The position numbers and the translations under genes were made by a program. A stretch of DNA of 11,395 nt from Streptococcaceae bacterium (GTDB lineage: Bacteria; Bacillota; Bacilli; Lactobacillales; Streptococcaceae), in NCBI GenBank assembly GCA_902836505.1, contig CADFQU010000012.1, positions 1 through 11,395 of the forward strand, given 5' to 3'. Positions 1 to 8,000 of the stretch are shown in pieces (the stretch's first letter is position 1; each line of letters starts with the position of its first letter). Below the pieces are notes generated by a model. It did no database searches. It was not told where the DNA came from and saw only the letters and a program-made list of their open reading frames with translations.

Positions 1-1
1 C

Positions 2-106
2 TATGACGATTATACCGGCCTCTATCAGCTCCAGATCAAAGACCAAGACATCCAGATCAATCATCTGATTGCCCAACAACTTTACATAGAAAAACATGCC
101 CTTTGA
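2..106 (+). CDS. 3' end of an unidentified protein gene (partial)
   Basis: An open frame enters from the left edge and gives 34 residues (beginning YDDYTGLYQL, ending YIEKHAL) before a TGA at 104-106. Reality is supported by the stop lying in the loop of a strong intrinsic terminator, so a plus-strand transcript is expected to end here. The visible tail is rich in Gln, Ile, Leu and Tyr and has no motif I recognise. It faces dtd convergently. The start and most of the protein lie outside the window, so no function is proposed. It could still be a chance open frame, although 34 codons followed directly by a terminator makes a real gene end more likely. Confidence 0.55.
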   Translation, partial: YDDYTGLYQLQIKDQDIQINHLIAQQLYIEKHAL

Positions 107-124
107 TGAAGGGCATGTTTTTTT
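91..124. terminator. Bidirectional intrinsic terminator between the upstream gene and dtd
   Basis: Arms 91-103 (AAAACATGCCCTT) and 109-121 pair over 13 bp around a 5-base loop. A T-run follows on the plus strand (118-124). On the minus strand the A-run at 91-94 gives a short U-tract, so the hairpin can also end dtd transcripts. The stop codon of the upstream gene is in the loop, and the dtd stop (129-131) lies just beyond the T-run. Confidence 0.9.
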
Positions 125-128
125 CTTT

Positions 129-572
129 CTATGGATTTTTCGTATCGAGGATGATGGTCACTGGGCCATCATTGATGAGTTCGATTGCCATATCTGCAGC
201 GAAGACCCCTCGTTTGACAGGGACTTCCTTTTCCAACAAATCATTGAAGTCATCGTAGAGCTGGCTGGCCATCTCTGGATTGGCTGCCCCGATAAAGGCT
301 GGACGATTGCCTTTTTTTGTCTGGGCAAAGAGGGTAAACTGCGAAACAGAAAGGATCTCCCCTTGAATATCCTTGACAGATAAATTCATCTTCCCTTCTT
401 CATCCGAGAAAATCCGCATTTGGGTGACCTTCCGCACCGCATACTCCAAATCCTTCTGGTCATCCTCAGGCCCCACTCCCACTAAGAGCAGAAGCCCATC
501 CCGAATCTGACTATAGACTTGACCATCAATAGAAACCGAGGCCCTTTTAACCCGTTGAATTACTAATTTCAT
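129..572 (-). CDS. dtd: D-aminoacyl-tRNA deacylase Dtd
   Basis: This is a 147-residue protein, the usual length for the family. Dtd is a cytoplasmic homodimer that hydrolyses D-amino acids (for example D-Tyr) and mischarged glycine from tRNA, which protects translation. The N-terminus [13 protein letters not shown] is typical. The two active-site signatures are present: SQFTL at residues 77-81 and the Gly-cisPro motif NDGPVT at 134-139, which rejects L-aminoacyl substrates. The ATG at 570-572 is preceded by an AGGA about 9 bases upstream. The gene lies downstream of relA in the same direction, a common pairing in Firmicutes, but here 205 non-coding bases separate them. A weak promoter-like pair (TTGAAG at 621-616, TAGATT at 597-592, 18-base spacer on the minus strand) could allow separate expression. 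The gene ends at the shared terminator 91-124. Confidence 0.95.
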   Translation of the reverse strand: MKLVIQRVKRASVSIDGQVYSQIRDGLLLLVGVGPEDDQKDLEYAVRKVTQMRIFSDEEGKMNLSVKDIQGEILSVSQFTLFAQTKKGNRPAFIGAANPEMASQLYDDFNDLLEKEVPVKRGVFAADMAIELINDGPVTIILDTKNP

Positions 573-604
573 CTTATTATCCTATTTAAACAATCTATTA
601 AGCA

Positions 605-650
605 TTCACTGCTACCTTCAAAGAAAATCGACATCAGACAAGGCAGTGAA
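605..650. repeat. Small inverted repeat between dtd and the 98-bp element
   Basis: TTCACTGC at 605-612 is the exact complement of GCAGTGAA at 643-650, with a 30-base loop. There is no T-run, so this is not a convincing terminator. It may be a degraded part of the same intergenic repeat region as the element at 678-775, or chance. Confidence 0.35.
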
Positions 651-677
651 AAGCAGGCAGACTATCCGAAAACCAAA

Positions 678-775
678 GGCTGTTCAGTTGCTTTTAGGGC
701 AAGGCAGGGAGACGAAGACAGTACTGAAGTACGTCGAGGCGAGCTAAGGAAGCAATAAAAGATAACTGAGCAGCC
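678..775. repeat. 98-bp palindromic intergenic element with imperfect terminal inverted repeats
   Basis: The left end, GGCTGTTCAGTTGCTTTTA at 678-696, is an imperfect inverted copy of 756-775 (TAAAAGATAACTGAGCAGCC). The differences are one substitution and a small change in the middle. The interior has a second dyad, GTACTGAAGTAC at 721-732. There is no open reading frame. The element abuts the relA stop (778-780) and fills about half of the relA-dtd gap. Its size, position and symmetry resemble the small non-autonomous repeats (BOX, RUP, SPRITE) scattered through streptococcal genomes, but I do not recognise it as one of these. The fold could also act as the relA 3' end, although no T-run follows it. 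Confidence 0.6.
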
Positions 776-777
776 GA

Positions 778-2997
778 CTAGCCGTTGGTACGCTTAACAG
801 AGTACACCTCCGGCACACTCTTAATCTTATCCACAACCGTTGTCAACATAGACAAATTTGGAATCCCGAAAGAAATGTGGATATTGGCAAATTTCATATC
901 TTTGGTTGGTTGGGCATTGACGGTTGAGATCATCTTAGCCGTATTGGAGAGGACTTGAAGGACATCATTGAGGAGGCCTGCACGGTTGAGGCCGTAGATA
1001 TCGATATGGGCGATGTAATCCTTGGTCGTGTTATTGTCTTCCCACTCGACATCGATCAAGCGTTGCTCGTAGTTGTCTTGGGCCCGCAGGTTCATACAGT
1101 CTTGACGGTGGATGGCAACCCCACGTCCTTTGGTAATGTAGCCGACAATTGTATCTCCTGGGACGGGATTGCAACACTTAGCAATCCGGATCAAGAGACC
1201 AGAAGCGCCTTGGATAACCACGCCACCTTCATGGCGGACCTTGAGGGTGTCTTTTTTGTTTTCAACCTTGACTTCGCCACCTTTGACCAGCTCTTCAGCT
1301 TCCGCACGCGCCTTGGCTTTTTCCTCTTCGCGACGCTCTTCTTCTGTCAAACGGTTAAAGACAGAGATGGCTCCCACTTCTCCAAAACCGATGGCCGCAA
1401 ATAAGGCATCTTCGGTCTTGTAGCTGGTCTTTTGCAAGACCTTGTCCATGTGCTTCTTGTCCATGAACTTGTTGGCAATCATATCATGCTCATGGAATTG
1501 GGCCATGAGCAACTCTCGTCCACGGTTGATCGAGAGTTCCTTGTCTTGGTTCTTAAAGAATTGGCGGATCTTATTACGCGCCTTGCTGGTCTTGACGATA
1601 TTGAGCCAGTCACGGCTTGGACCAAAGGAGTTGGCATTGGTAATGATCTCCACCTGATCCCCTGTCCGTAGCTTGGTATTGAGAGGCACCATCCGGCCAT
1701 TGATCTTGGCCCCGACAGCCTTTTCCCCTACCTTGGTATGGATCTCATAGGCAAAATCAATCGGACCAGAATCTTTTGGAAGGGAACGGACAGTTCCATC
1801 TGGGGTAAAGACATAAATCTCTTCGGCCAGGTAGTTTTCTTTGACCGTATCAACAAATTCCTTGGCATCATCCGCCTGGTCTTGGAGTTCCATCATCTCC
1901 TTGATCCAGTTCATCCCAATAGCTGATTCTTTGCTGTTGACTTGGCCCTTGATTCCTTTCTTATAAGCCCAGTGTGCCGCAACCCCGTACTCAGCAACCT
2001 CGTGCATTTCCTTGGTACGGATCTGGAACTCGATGGGACCTTTTGGACCGTAAACAGTGGTATGAATGGACTGGTAACCATTGGCCTTCCGATTGGCGAT
2101 ATAGTCCTTGAAACGTCCTGGCATGGGCTTCCATAGCTCATGAATATAACCCAGCATGGCATAGACGTCACTTGGTGATTCCAGGATACAGCGAATGGCA
2201 ATCAAATCATAGATTTCATCAAAGCGCTTCTTCTTATCCTGCATCTTGCGGTAGATGGAGTAGATATGCTTAGGACGACCATAGATTTTCCCATAGAGGT
2301 GGCGTTCTGCCGCATAGGACTCAATCTTTTGGACGACTTCTTCTACCAAGGCTTCCCGCTCGCGACGTTTCTCCTTCATCATATGGGAAATCTTGTAGAA
2401 CTCGACTTCGTTCAGATAACGGAAGGATAGATCTTCCAATTCCCACTTGACGCTGGAAATCCCGAGACGGTGGGCTAGCGGTGCATAAATTTCCATGGTT
2501 TCTTGGGAAATCCGCTCTTGCTTGTCCTTGCGTAAATGCTTCAAAGTCCGCATGTTGTGCAAACGGTCTGCTAGCTTGACCAAAATGACACGGATATCCT
2601 GAGACATGGCCATGAGCATCTTGCGGTGGTTCTCTGCCAGCTGCTCTTCATGGGACTTGTATTTGACCTTCCCGAGCTTGGTCACTCCATCAACAATCAC
2701 TCGGACATCGTGTCCAAATTCGCGTTCTAAATCATCTAGGGTCGCGTCTGTATCCTCGACAACGTCGTGCAAAAAACCACAGGCAACCGTCACAGCATCC
2801 AACTTCAATTTTGCCAAAATGCCGGCAACTTGAATAGGGTGGATGATATAGGGTTCACCTGATTTACGGAATTGCCCACTATGGCAGTCGACCGCATAAA
2901 GGAGAGCTTTTTCTACAAATGCAACATCCTCTCCCGACAAGTATTTTTTGGTAAGGGCAATAACCTGGCCCCCTGTTAAAGGTTCTTCTTTCGGCAT
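778..2997 (-). CDS. relA: Bifunctional (p)ppGpp synthetase/hydrolase Rel
   Basis: This 739-residue protein is the full-length long RSH enzyme of Firmicutes. It makes (p)ppGpp from ATP and GDP/GTP on stalled ribosomes and also degrades it. The hydrolase domain comes first and is intact: R44, H53, H77-D78 in HDVVED, and D144 in LADRLHNMRT. The synthetase domain follows (about 200-340) with R241, D264 in EIYDLIA and E323. Its RFKD motif at 295-298 marks bifunctional Rel rather than RelA-type EFDD. A TGS domain lies near 392-455, the conserved Cys-Cys region is at 604-637 (RIAKCCNPVPGD), and a C-terminal ACT domain runs from about 662. The numbering agrees with the well-studied S. equisimilis Rel. 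The ATG at 2995-2997 has GGAG upstream. The gene is divergent from the cpdB-like gene and followed by the palindromic element and dtd. Confidence 0.97.
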   Translation of the reverse strand: MPKEEPLTGGQVIALTKKYLSGEDVAFVEKALLYAVDCHSGQFRKSGEPYIIHPIQVAGILAKLKLDAVTVACGFLHDVVEDTDATLDDLEREFGHDVRVIVDGVTKLGKVKYKSHEEQLAENHRKMLMAMSQDIRVILVKLADRLHNMRTLKHLRKDKQERISQETMEIYAPLAHRLGISSVKWELEDLSFRYLNEVEFYKISHMMKEKRREREALVEEVVQKIESYAAERHLYGKIYGRPKHIYSIYRKMQDKKKRFDEIYDLIAIRCILESPSDVYAMLGYIHELWKPMPGRFKDYIANRKANGYQSIHTTVYGPKGPIEFQIRTKEMHEVAEYGVAAHWAYKKGIKGQVNSKESAIGMNWIKEMMELQDQADDAKEFVDTVKENYLAEEIYVFTPDGTVRSLPKDSGPIDFAYEIHTKVGEKAVGAKINGRMVPLNTKLRTGDQVEIITNANSFGPSRDWLNIVKTSKARNKIRQFFKNQDKELSINRGRELLMAQFHEHDMIANKFMDKKHMDKVLQKTSYKTEDALFAAIGFGEVGAISVFNRLTEEERREEEKAKARAEAEELVKGGEVKVENKKDTLKVRHEGGVVIQGASGLLIRIAKCCNPVPGDTIVGYITKGRGVAIHRQDCMNLRAQDNYEQRLIDVEWEDNNTTKDYIAHIDIYGLNRAGLLNDVLQVLSNTAKMISTVNAQPTKDMKFANIHISFGIPNLSMLTTVVDKIKSVPEVYSVKRTNG

Positions 2998-3024
2998 CTA
3001 GTTTTCTCCACTTTCTTGCCTTCT

Positions 3025-3053
3025 ATTCTATCACTTTTAGCTCTATATGAAAA
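3025..3053 (-). promoter_or_regulatory. Predicted relA promoter
   Basis: On the minus strand TTTTCA (3053-3048) is followed after 17 bases by TAGAAT (3030-3025). A TG one base upstream of the -10 makes it an extended -10 promoter. The start would be near 3018, leaving a leader of about 20 bases with GGAG before the relA ATG. Confidence 0.6.
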
Positions 3054-3230
3054 CTAGTCCGATTGACTTTCCGAGTAAGGTCTCGCTTCCCCAAAAATAA
3101 GAAGCACAATTTCCGAACTTAAAAAAATTTTTCTTCTGTTTTTAGGCTTTCTTTCAGCTTTTAGAGGAAAATTTATCCATTTATCATATAGAAATCCTGC
3201 GAAGACGAATACATTCTGAACAAAATAAGA

Positions 3231-3263
3231 TATAATAGAAAGACATCATTTTATTTAGGAGGA
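3231..3263 (+). promoter_or_regulatory. -10 box and ribosome binding site of the cpdB-like gene
   Basis: A perfect TATAAT lies at 3231-3236. No good -35 is seen 17 bases upstream, which suggests a weak or activator-dependent promoter. A strong AGGAGGA at 3257-3263, 5 bases before the ATG at 3269, fixes the start codon. The rest of the relA-cpdB gap (3054-3230) is AT-rich with A and T runs, and I see no other site in it. Confidence 0.6.
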
Positions 3264-3268
3264 CAACC

Positions 3269-5647
3269 ATGTCATCATTCCGTAAACAGGCTGCCCTATT
3301 CAGCCTTGCTGCTGCTTTCTTGGCAACGACAACTGCTCAAGCAGATGAAGCGACGAGCTCAACTGATTCGTCCGCAACTGCTGTCACAGAGGCCGCAACT
3401 CCTGCGTCTCCTGCGACTAGCACTGAAGCAAGCACTAGCAATAACACTCCGACTGCTAGCGGAGAAGCCGCTACTACAGCGACCGAAGCGACACCAGCAG
3501 CACCTCAAAATAGCGCCAGTGACGCAAAAGCGAACACTCCAGTTGAGGGGCAAGAAGTCGATGTCCGCATCCTTGCGACAACGGACCTTCATACCAACTT
3601 GGTCAACTATGACTATTACCAAGACAAACCCGCACAAAACGTCGGTCTGGCAAAAACAGCTGTCTTGATCGAAGATGCGAAAAAAGAAAACAGCAACGTC
3701 CTCCTCGTTGATAACGGAGACACTATCCAAGGAACTCCTCTTGGCACCTATAAGGCCATCGTCAATCCCATCAAAGATGGTGAGCAACACCCGATGTATA
3801 CAGCTCTTCAAAAATTGGGCTTTGATGCAGGAACGCTTGGAAACCACGAATTTAACTACGGACTAGACTACCTTAAAAAGGTCATCGCAACAGCTGGTAT
3901 GCCGATCGTCAACGCCAACGTCGTGGATGCAAAGACTGGTAAATTTGTCTACGACCCATATAAGATCATCAAAAAGACCTATACTGACAAGAATGGTCGT
4001 TCAGTCGATGTCAATATCGGGGTAACAGGCATCGTTCCTCCACAAATCCTCAGCTGGGACAAGGCCAACCTCGAAGGCAAGGTTAAGGTCAATGACTCTG
4101 TCGAAGCTATCCAAGCCATCATCCCAGAAATGCGCAAAGCCGGAGCTGACGTCGTCCTCGTCCTTTCTCACTCTGGTATCGGAGACGACAAGTATGAAAA
4201 AGGCGAAGAAAACGAAGGCTATCAAATCGCTAGCCTCCCAGGTGTTGATGCCGTTGTAACAGGTCACTCACACGCAGAATTTCCAAGTGGAAATGGAACA
4301 GGCTTCTACGAAAAATATGCTGGCGTTGACGGCGTAAACGGTAAAATCAACGGTACACCCGTTACCATGGCTGGAAAATACGGCGACCACCTCGGGGTGA
4401 TCGACCTCAACCTGCGCTACACAGACGGCAAATGGTCTGTTGTTGGAAGCAAGGCTGCTATCCGTAAGATTGACACCAAGTCAAAAGTAGCCGATGAGCG
4501 CATTACAGCGATCGCGAAGGAATCCCACGAAGGTACAGTCAAATATGTCCGCCAACAAGTCGGAACTACTTCTGCTCCAATCACCAGCTACTTTGCCCTT
4601 GTGAAAGATGATCCATCTGTCCAAATCGTGAACAACGCACAAATTTGGTATGCTAAGAAGGAATTGGCAGGAACTCCTGAAGCTAACCTTCCAATCCTCT
4701 CTGCTGCGGCACCATTTAAGGCGGGTACACGTGGAGATGCTACTGCCTATACGGATATCCCTGCTGGACCAATCGCCATCAAGAACGTCGCTGACCTTTA
4801 TCTCTATGATAATGTCACTGCCATCCTCAAGGTGACTGGTGCGCAACTCAAGGAATGGTTGGAAATGTCCGCTGGACAATTCAACACGATTGACCCAACG
4901 AGCAAAGAGCCTCAACAGCTTGTCAACCCTAGCTACCGGACCTACAACTTTGACGTCATCGACGGGGTGACCTACGAGTTTGACGTGACCCAGCCAAATA
5001 AATACGACCGCGAAGGAAAAACGGTTAACCCAGATGCTAGCCGTGTCCGCAACTTGAAATACCAAGGCAAGGAAGTAACTGCGGATCAAGAATTTATCGT
5101 TGTGACCAACAACTACCGGGCAAACGGAAAATTCCCAGGCGTTCGCGATGCTAGCCTGAACCAACTCCTTGGATTGGAAAACCGCCAAGCTATCATCAAC
5201 TACATCTTGGAAGAAAAGAACATCAACCCAAGTGCAGACGGTAACTGGCACTTTACAAGCAGCATCAAGGATGCAGATGTCCGCTTCTTAACCGCTGACA
5301 AAGCCAAGGATCTGATTGGCAAAGACGGAGATATAGTCTATCTTGAACCATCCAATCAAGAAGGATTTGGAGAATTCCGCTTCGTTTATGTGGAACCTAA
5401 AACGACTCCAGTAGATCAAAACAATCCAGCTAACTTGGTATCTAACCAAACAAACCAAGCACAGGATGAAATCATTACCCTTGCCCATAACCAACAAACC
5501 ATCACTCTACCTGCACCTACTAAATCTGTAGTCAAAGCAGAAAGTCTACCAGAAACTGGCCAACGTGCTTCTATCTTGGCCCTTGTCGGATTGGTGATGA
5601 CAGGACTTGGCTTCCTTCTCCCATCTCGTAAGAAAGAAGAAAATTAA
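3269..5647 (+). CDS. cpdB: Cell-wall-anchored CpdB/CdnP-like 2',3'-cyclic-nucleotide phosphodiesterase/3'-nucleotidase
   Basis: This 792-residue surface enzyme starts with a signal peptide (hydrophobic 8-20, likely cleavage after AQA at 23-25). A Ala/Thr/Ser-rich linker follows (about 26-92). The metallophosphoesterase domain has the metal-binding motifs TTDLH (104-108), NGD (149-151), GNHE (191-194), H301 and GHSH (332-335). The C-terminal nucleotide-binding domain contains LSAAAPFK near 477-484, LYLYDN at 510-515 and RTYNFDVIDG at 557-566. It ends with a sortase signal LPETG (760-764), a membrane helix and the charged tail SRKKEEN. Wording across both domains follows CpdB (2',3'-cyclic phosphodiesterase/3'-nucleotidase) more closely than UshA-type 5'-nucleotidases. 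Streptococcal relatives are CdnP of S. agalactiae, which hydrolyses extracellular c-di-AMP, and SntA of S. suis. Activity on cyclic dinucleotides here is inference from the family. Confidence 0.92.
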   Translation: MSSFRKQAALFSLAAAFLATTTAQADEATSSTDSSATAVTEAATPASPATSTEASTSNNTPTASGEAATTATEATPAAPQNSASDAKANTPVEGQEVDVRILATTDLHTNLVNYDYYQDKPAQNVGLAKTAVLIEDAKKENSNVLLVDNGDTIQGTPLGTYKAIVNPIKDGEQHPMYTALQKLGFDAGTLGNHEFNYGLDYLKKVIATAGMPIVNANVVDAKTGKFVYDPYKIIKKTYTDKNGRSVDVNIGVTGIVPPQILSWDKANLEGKVKVNDSVEAIQAIIPEMRKAGADVVLVLSHSGIGDDKYEKGEENEGYQIASLPGVDAVVTGHSHAEFPSGNGTGFYEKYAGVDGVNGKINGTPVTMAGKYGDHLGVIDLNLRYTDGKWSVVGSKAAIRKIDTKSKVADERITAIAKESHEGTVKYVRQQVGTTSAPITSYFALVKDDPSVQIVNNAQIWYAKKELAGTPEANLPILSAAAPFKAGTRGDATAYTDIPAGPIAIKNVADLYLYDNVTAILKVTGAQLKEWLEMSAGQFNTIDPTSKEPQQLVNPSYRTYNFDVIDGVTYEFDVTQPNKYDREGKTVNPDASRVRNLKYQGKEVTADQEFIVVTNNYRANGKFPGVRDASLNQLLGLENRQAIINYILEEKNINPSADGNWHFTSSIKDADVRFLTADKAKDLIGKDGDIVYLEPSNQEGFGEFRFVYVEPKTTPVDQNNPANLVSNQTNQAQDEIITLAHNQQTITLPAPTKSVVKAESLPETGQRASILALVGLVMTGLGFLLPSRKKEEN

Positions 5648-5669
5648 TTCTTTCCTAGTCTAAAAAATG

Positions 5670-5699
5670 AACGCGTGAAGATGACCTTCACGCGTTTTT
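5670..5699. terminator. Bidirectional terminator shared by the cpdB-like gene and rsmE
   Basis: Arms 5670-5680 (AACGCGTGAAG) and 5686-5696 form a perfect 11-bp GC-rich stem with a 5-base loop. T5695-5699 follows on the plus strand and the A-run at 5662-5667 serves the minus strand. The rsmE stop codon (5688-5690) lies within the stem, so the last rsmE codons are part of the hairpin. Confidence 0.93.
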
Positions 5700-6437
5700 C
5701 ATTAATTCTGTGACAACACTCACTGCGCTGAGAGCGTAGAGTGGGGCTGTTTCTGCTCGCAAGATTCGAGGGCCAAGGCCTGCAAGGACTGCTCCCTTGG
5801 CTGTAAAACTTTCAATTTCTGCAGGTGAAAGACCACCTTCTGGTCCAAAGATAAAGAGCAACTTCGCTCCTTTTTCAAGACCAGCAACTGCCTGTATAAG
5901 TGCAGCGCTTTCGCCTTCTTTGGCCGACTCTTCATAGGCCACCACGATGCGGTCAAACTGGTCGAGTTGGGCTAGAAAGTCTGCCTTTTTCTCAAAAAGG
6001 GTAATGGTTGGGACAAAATTTCGCTTACTTTGTTCAGCTGCTCCAAGGGCAATTTTTTCTAGTTTCTCGACCTTTTTCCCCAATTTCTTGCCATCCCACT
6101 TAGCGACTGACCAGTCGGCAGGGAAGGCCCAGATCTGGCTGGCACCCAGCTCTGTCACCTTTTGAGTGATAAACTCCAGCTTGTCTCCCTTGGGAAAACC
6201 TGATGCGATGGTCACTTGGACTGGTAGTTCCACATTGTCAGCCAATTCCTCAACTAGTTCCAACTGACGAGTTTCCACATTTACCACGCGCGCCAAGCGC
6301 TTGATGCCATCATCAAAGACTAAAGTCACCTGGTCATCTTCTTTCAAGCGCATAACTTGAAACATATGCTTGCTGGTTTCCTTGTCCTCGATCGTGACAG
6401 GGGAGATGGCGCGACCCTTGACAAAATATTGCTGCAT
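5688..6437 (-). CDS. rsmE: 16S rRNA (uracil-1498-N3)-methyltransferase RsmE
   Basis: This 249-residue SPOUT-class enzyme uses S-adenosylmethionine to methylate N3 of U1498 in helix 44 of 16S rRNA, near the decoding site. An N-terminal PUA-like RNA-binding part (MQQYFVKG to about 70) is followed by the knotted methyltransferase domain. That domain carries KGDKLE (83-88), EQSKR (135-139), GPEGG (198-202) and LGPRILRAETA (221-231), which form the cofactor-binding knot. I chose the ATG at 6435-6437: GGAGG lies 5 bases upstream and MQQYF is the family's usual N-terminus. An in-frame TTG at 6449 would add four residues but overlaps prmA and destroys the spacing. The prmA stop is one base upstream, so the two genes are co-transcribed and probably translationally coupled. 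Confidence 0.95.
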   Translation of the reverse strand: MQQYFVKGRAISPVTIEDKETSKHMFQVMRLKEDDQVTLVFDDGIKRLARVVNVETRQLELVEELADNVELPVQVTIASGFPKGDKLEFITQKVTELGASQIWAFPADWSVAKWDGKKLGKKVEKLEKIALGAAEQSKRNFVPTITLFEKKADFLAQLDQFDRIVVAYEESAKEGESAALIQAVAGLEKGAKLLFIFGPEGGLSPAEIESFTAKGAVLAGLGPRILRAETAPLYALSAVSVVTELMKNA

Positions 6438-6438
6438 G

Positions 6439-7389
6439 CTAACCTCCAATCACACCAGAGATATCCTTGGTCTTCTTGAAGACGCAGGCATTCCACTCCC
6501 CTTGGATCATGTGGGTTTCAAGGAAAAATCCAGCTGACTCAGCCGACTCACGCACCATGTCCCACTTGTCCTTGATAATGCCACTCATGATGAGGTAACC
6601 TTCGTCCTTGACCAAACGATAAGCATCATCTGTCAGATGGATCAGGATATCCGCCAAGATATTAGCCACGATGACATCCGCCTCAATCTCCACACCCTTG
6701 AGCAAATCACCTGGCGCCACATGGATGTTTTCCATGCCAGGGTTGAGTTCAATATTCTCCTGAGCAACGCGAACTGCCACATCATCCAAGTCATAGGCGA
6801 AGATTTCCTTGGCACCTAGAAGTGAGCTAGCAATAGAAAGGACGCCTGAACCTGTCCCCACATCCAGCACTGTTTCGCCACCACGAAGGACCTGCTCCAA
6901 GGCAAAAAGGCTCATCTTGGTTGTTGGGTGGGTCCCAGTTCCAAAGGCCATACCAGGATCCAGCTTGATAATCTTTTCTCCCGCTGTTGCCTCATAGTCT
7001 GTCCATGACGGCACAATGGTCAAGTCATGAGTGATACGAGCTGGTTCATAGTATTTCTTCCAGTTGTCTGCCCAGTCTTCCTCAGCCAAGGCAGTCGTCC
7101 CAATCTTGACCTCTCCCAAATCCATAAAGTCTGTCAATTCTGCTATGCGAGCCTGCAAGTTCGCTTCAACTGTTGCCACATCAACCGTTTCAGGATAGTA
7201 GGCTGTGACCACAATTTCTTCTTGTTGCTCGACCTCAGGGAAAATTTCACCAAAACGGTCAACATTGCCCACATAGTCCATGCTGTCTTCGATTGCTACC
7301 CCTTGGGCACCTAACTCAATCAAGAGACTGGAAACTAACTCCTCTCCCTCACGCTTGACTGTAACTTTTAACTCTTGCCATGTTTCCAT
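6439..7389 (-). CDS. prmA: Ribosomal protein L11 methyltransferase PrmA
   Basis: This 316-residue protein trimethylates ribosomal protein L11 using S-adenosylmethionine. The N-terminal substrate-recognition part ([11 protein letters not shown] to about 100) leads to the conserved [11 protein letters not shown] (104-114) and [15 protein letters not shown] (143-157). The Rossmann fold has DVGTGSG (176-182, cofactor binding) and NILADIL (243-249, the N-P/I-L motif region). The ATG at 7387-7389 fits the conserved family N-terminus. An in-frame GTG at 7416 would add nine residues without homology. Neither start has a strong Shine-Dalgarno. The gene is followed after one base by rsmE, the widespread prmA-rsmE pair. 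Confidence 0.95.
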   Translation of the reverse strand: METWQELKVTVKREGEELVSSLLIELGAQGVAIEDSMDYVGNVDRFGEIFPEVEQQEEIVVTAYYPETVDVATVEANLQARIAELTDFMDLGEVKIGTTALAEEDWADNWKKYYEPARITHDLTIVPSWTDYEATAGEKIIKLDPGMAFGTGTHPTTKMSLFALEQVLRGGETVLDVGTGSGVLSIASSLLGAKEIFAYDLDDVAVRVAQENIELNPGMENIHVAPGDLLKGVEIEADVIVANILADILIHLTDDAYRLVKDEGYLIMSGIIKDKWDMVRESAESAGFFLETHMIQGEWNACVFKKTKDISGVIGG

Positions 7390-7492
7390 ATTTAAGATAC
7401 CAAGCCCGTAAAACACAAAGCCAAAATAGGAAATTCTCTGAAGACGCTTGTGTCTAAGAGAAGTTTATCTTTTTGGCACAGTGTTTAGGGCG

Positions 7493-7519
7493 GGTTCAGT
7501 TTAGAAATGTAACCGAACC
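7493..7519. repeat. Imperfect hairpin in the prmA upstream gap
   Basis: GGTTCAGTT (7493-7501) and AACCGAACC (7511-7519) pair at 8 of 9 positions around a 9-base loop. It lies just after the acetyltransferase stop and upstream of prmA on the minus strand. No T-run follows in either direction, so a terminator is doubtful. The rest of the gap (7390-7526) shows no convincing promoter. Confidence 0.35.
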
Positions 7520-7526
7520 ATCCTTT

Positions 7527-8000
7527 CTATTTCTCTATCATTTTTTTCATATAGATCATATCCATGCCTTCTTTTTCAGGCTCGATATGGGTTTGATGGT
7601 AGCCATTCTTCTCGTAGAACGCGACCATGCCTGCATCTTGTAACACCGTACACAAATCCCATTGTGTGATGGTTGGAAATTCTTTTTCCAGCAAGCTTAA
7701 ACCTTTAGATCCATACCCTTTTCCTTGATAGGGAGGTAAAATCGCTGCCGTTCCTAACCAAGACTCCGTTAACTCTTCATTGGTATGAATTCGTAAAAAA
7801 CCACTCTTTTCTTCGTTTTCTTTCACAAAGTATTAATAGCTATAGGGTCGCTCAACTAATTTCCATTTAATTCGCTCGCGATCTTCTAGATAGGGATCAT
7901 ATTCATCTTTGTATTTGTCATAGACTGCCTTAAAACTGGCTCTTTGAATGGCAATAATGGTTTCTAAATCCTCTGCTCCTGCTTTCTCAAGTCTTATCAT
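7527..8000 (-). pseudogene. GNAT N-acetyltransferase interrupted by one in-frame stop
   Basis: Reading from the ATG at 7998-8000 gives MIRLEKAGAE and then 55 residues to a TAA at 7833-7835. The same frame continues unbroken for 102 more residues to the stop at 7527-7529. Both halves look like one small GNAT protein of about 157 residues. The N-terminal half has the usual helix and INWRE-like region, and the second half has the acetyl-CoA loop QGKGYG (residues 92-97) and the C-terminal AFYEKNGYHQ. GNAT enzymes move an acetyl group from acetyl-CoA to an amine, and the substrate here is unknown. The ATG overlaps the NUDIX stop as ATGA, so coupling to that gene is intact. A downstream GTG (7824-7826) could restart translation but has no clear ribosome binding site and would lose the first strands of the fold. 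There is no frameshift, so the lesion looks recent, or is a base-call error. Confidence 0.85.

Noticed and set aside
96..383. Plus-strand open frame antisense to dtd
   Set aside because: It starts within the terminator hairpin and overlaps a conserved gene, with no independent coding support.
573..777. Possible small gene between dtd and relA
   Set aside because: No open frame with a ribosome binding site is seen. The sequence is better explained by inverted repeats.
3125..3136. A/T palindromic run in the relA-cpdB gap as a terminator
   Set aside because: It has no GC pairs and lies between divergent genes, where no terminator is needed.
4481..5251. Long minus-strand open frame (256 codons) opposite the cpdB-like gene
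   Set aside because: It lies wholly inside the coding region of a clearly conserved protein, has no ribosome binding site and shows no family features. It is a by-product of the codon bias of the plus-strand gene, as is the shorter one at 3359-3847.
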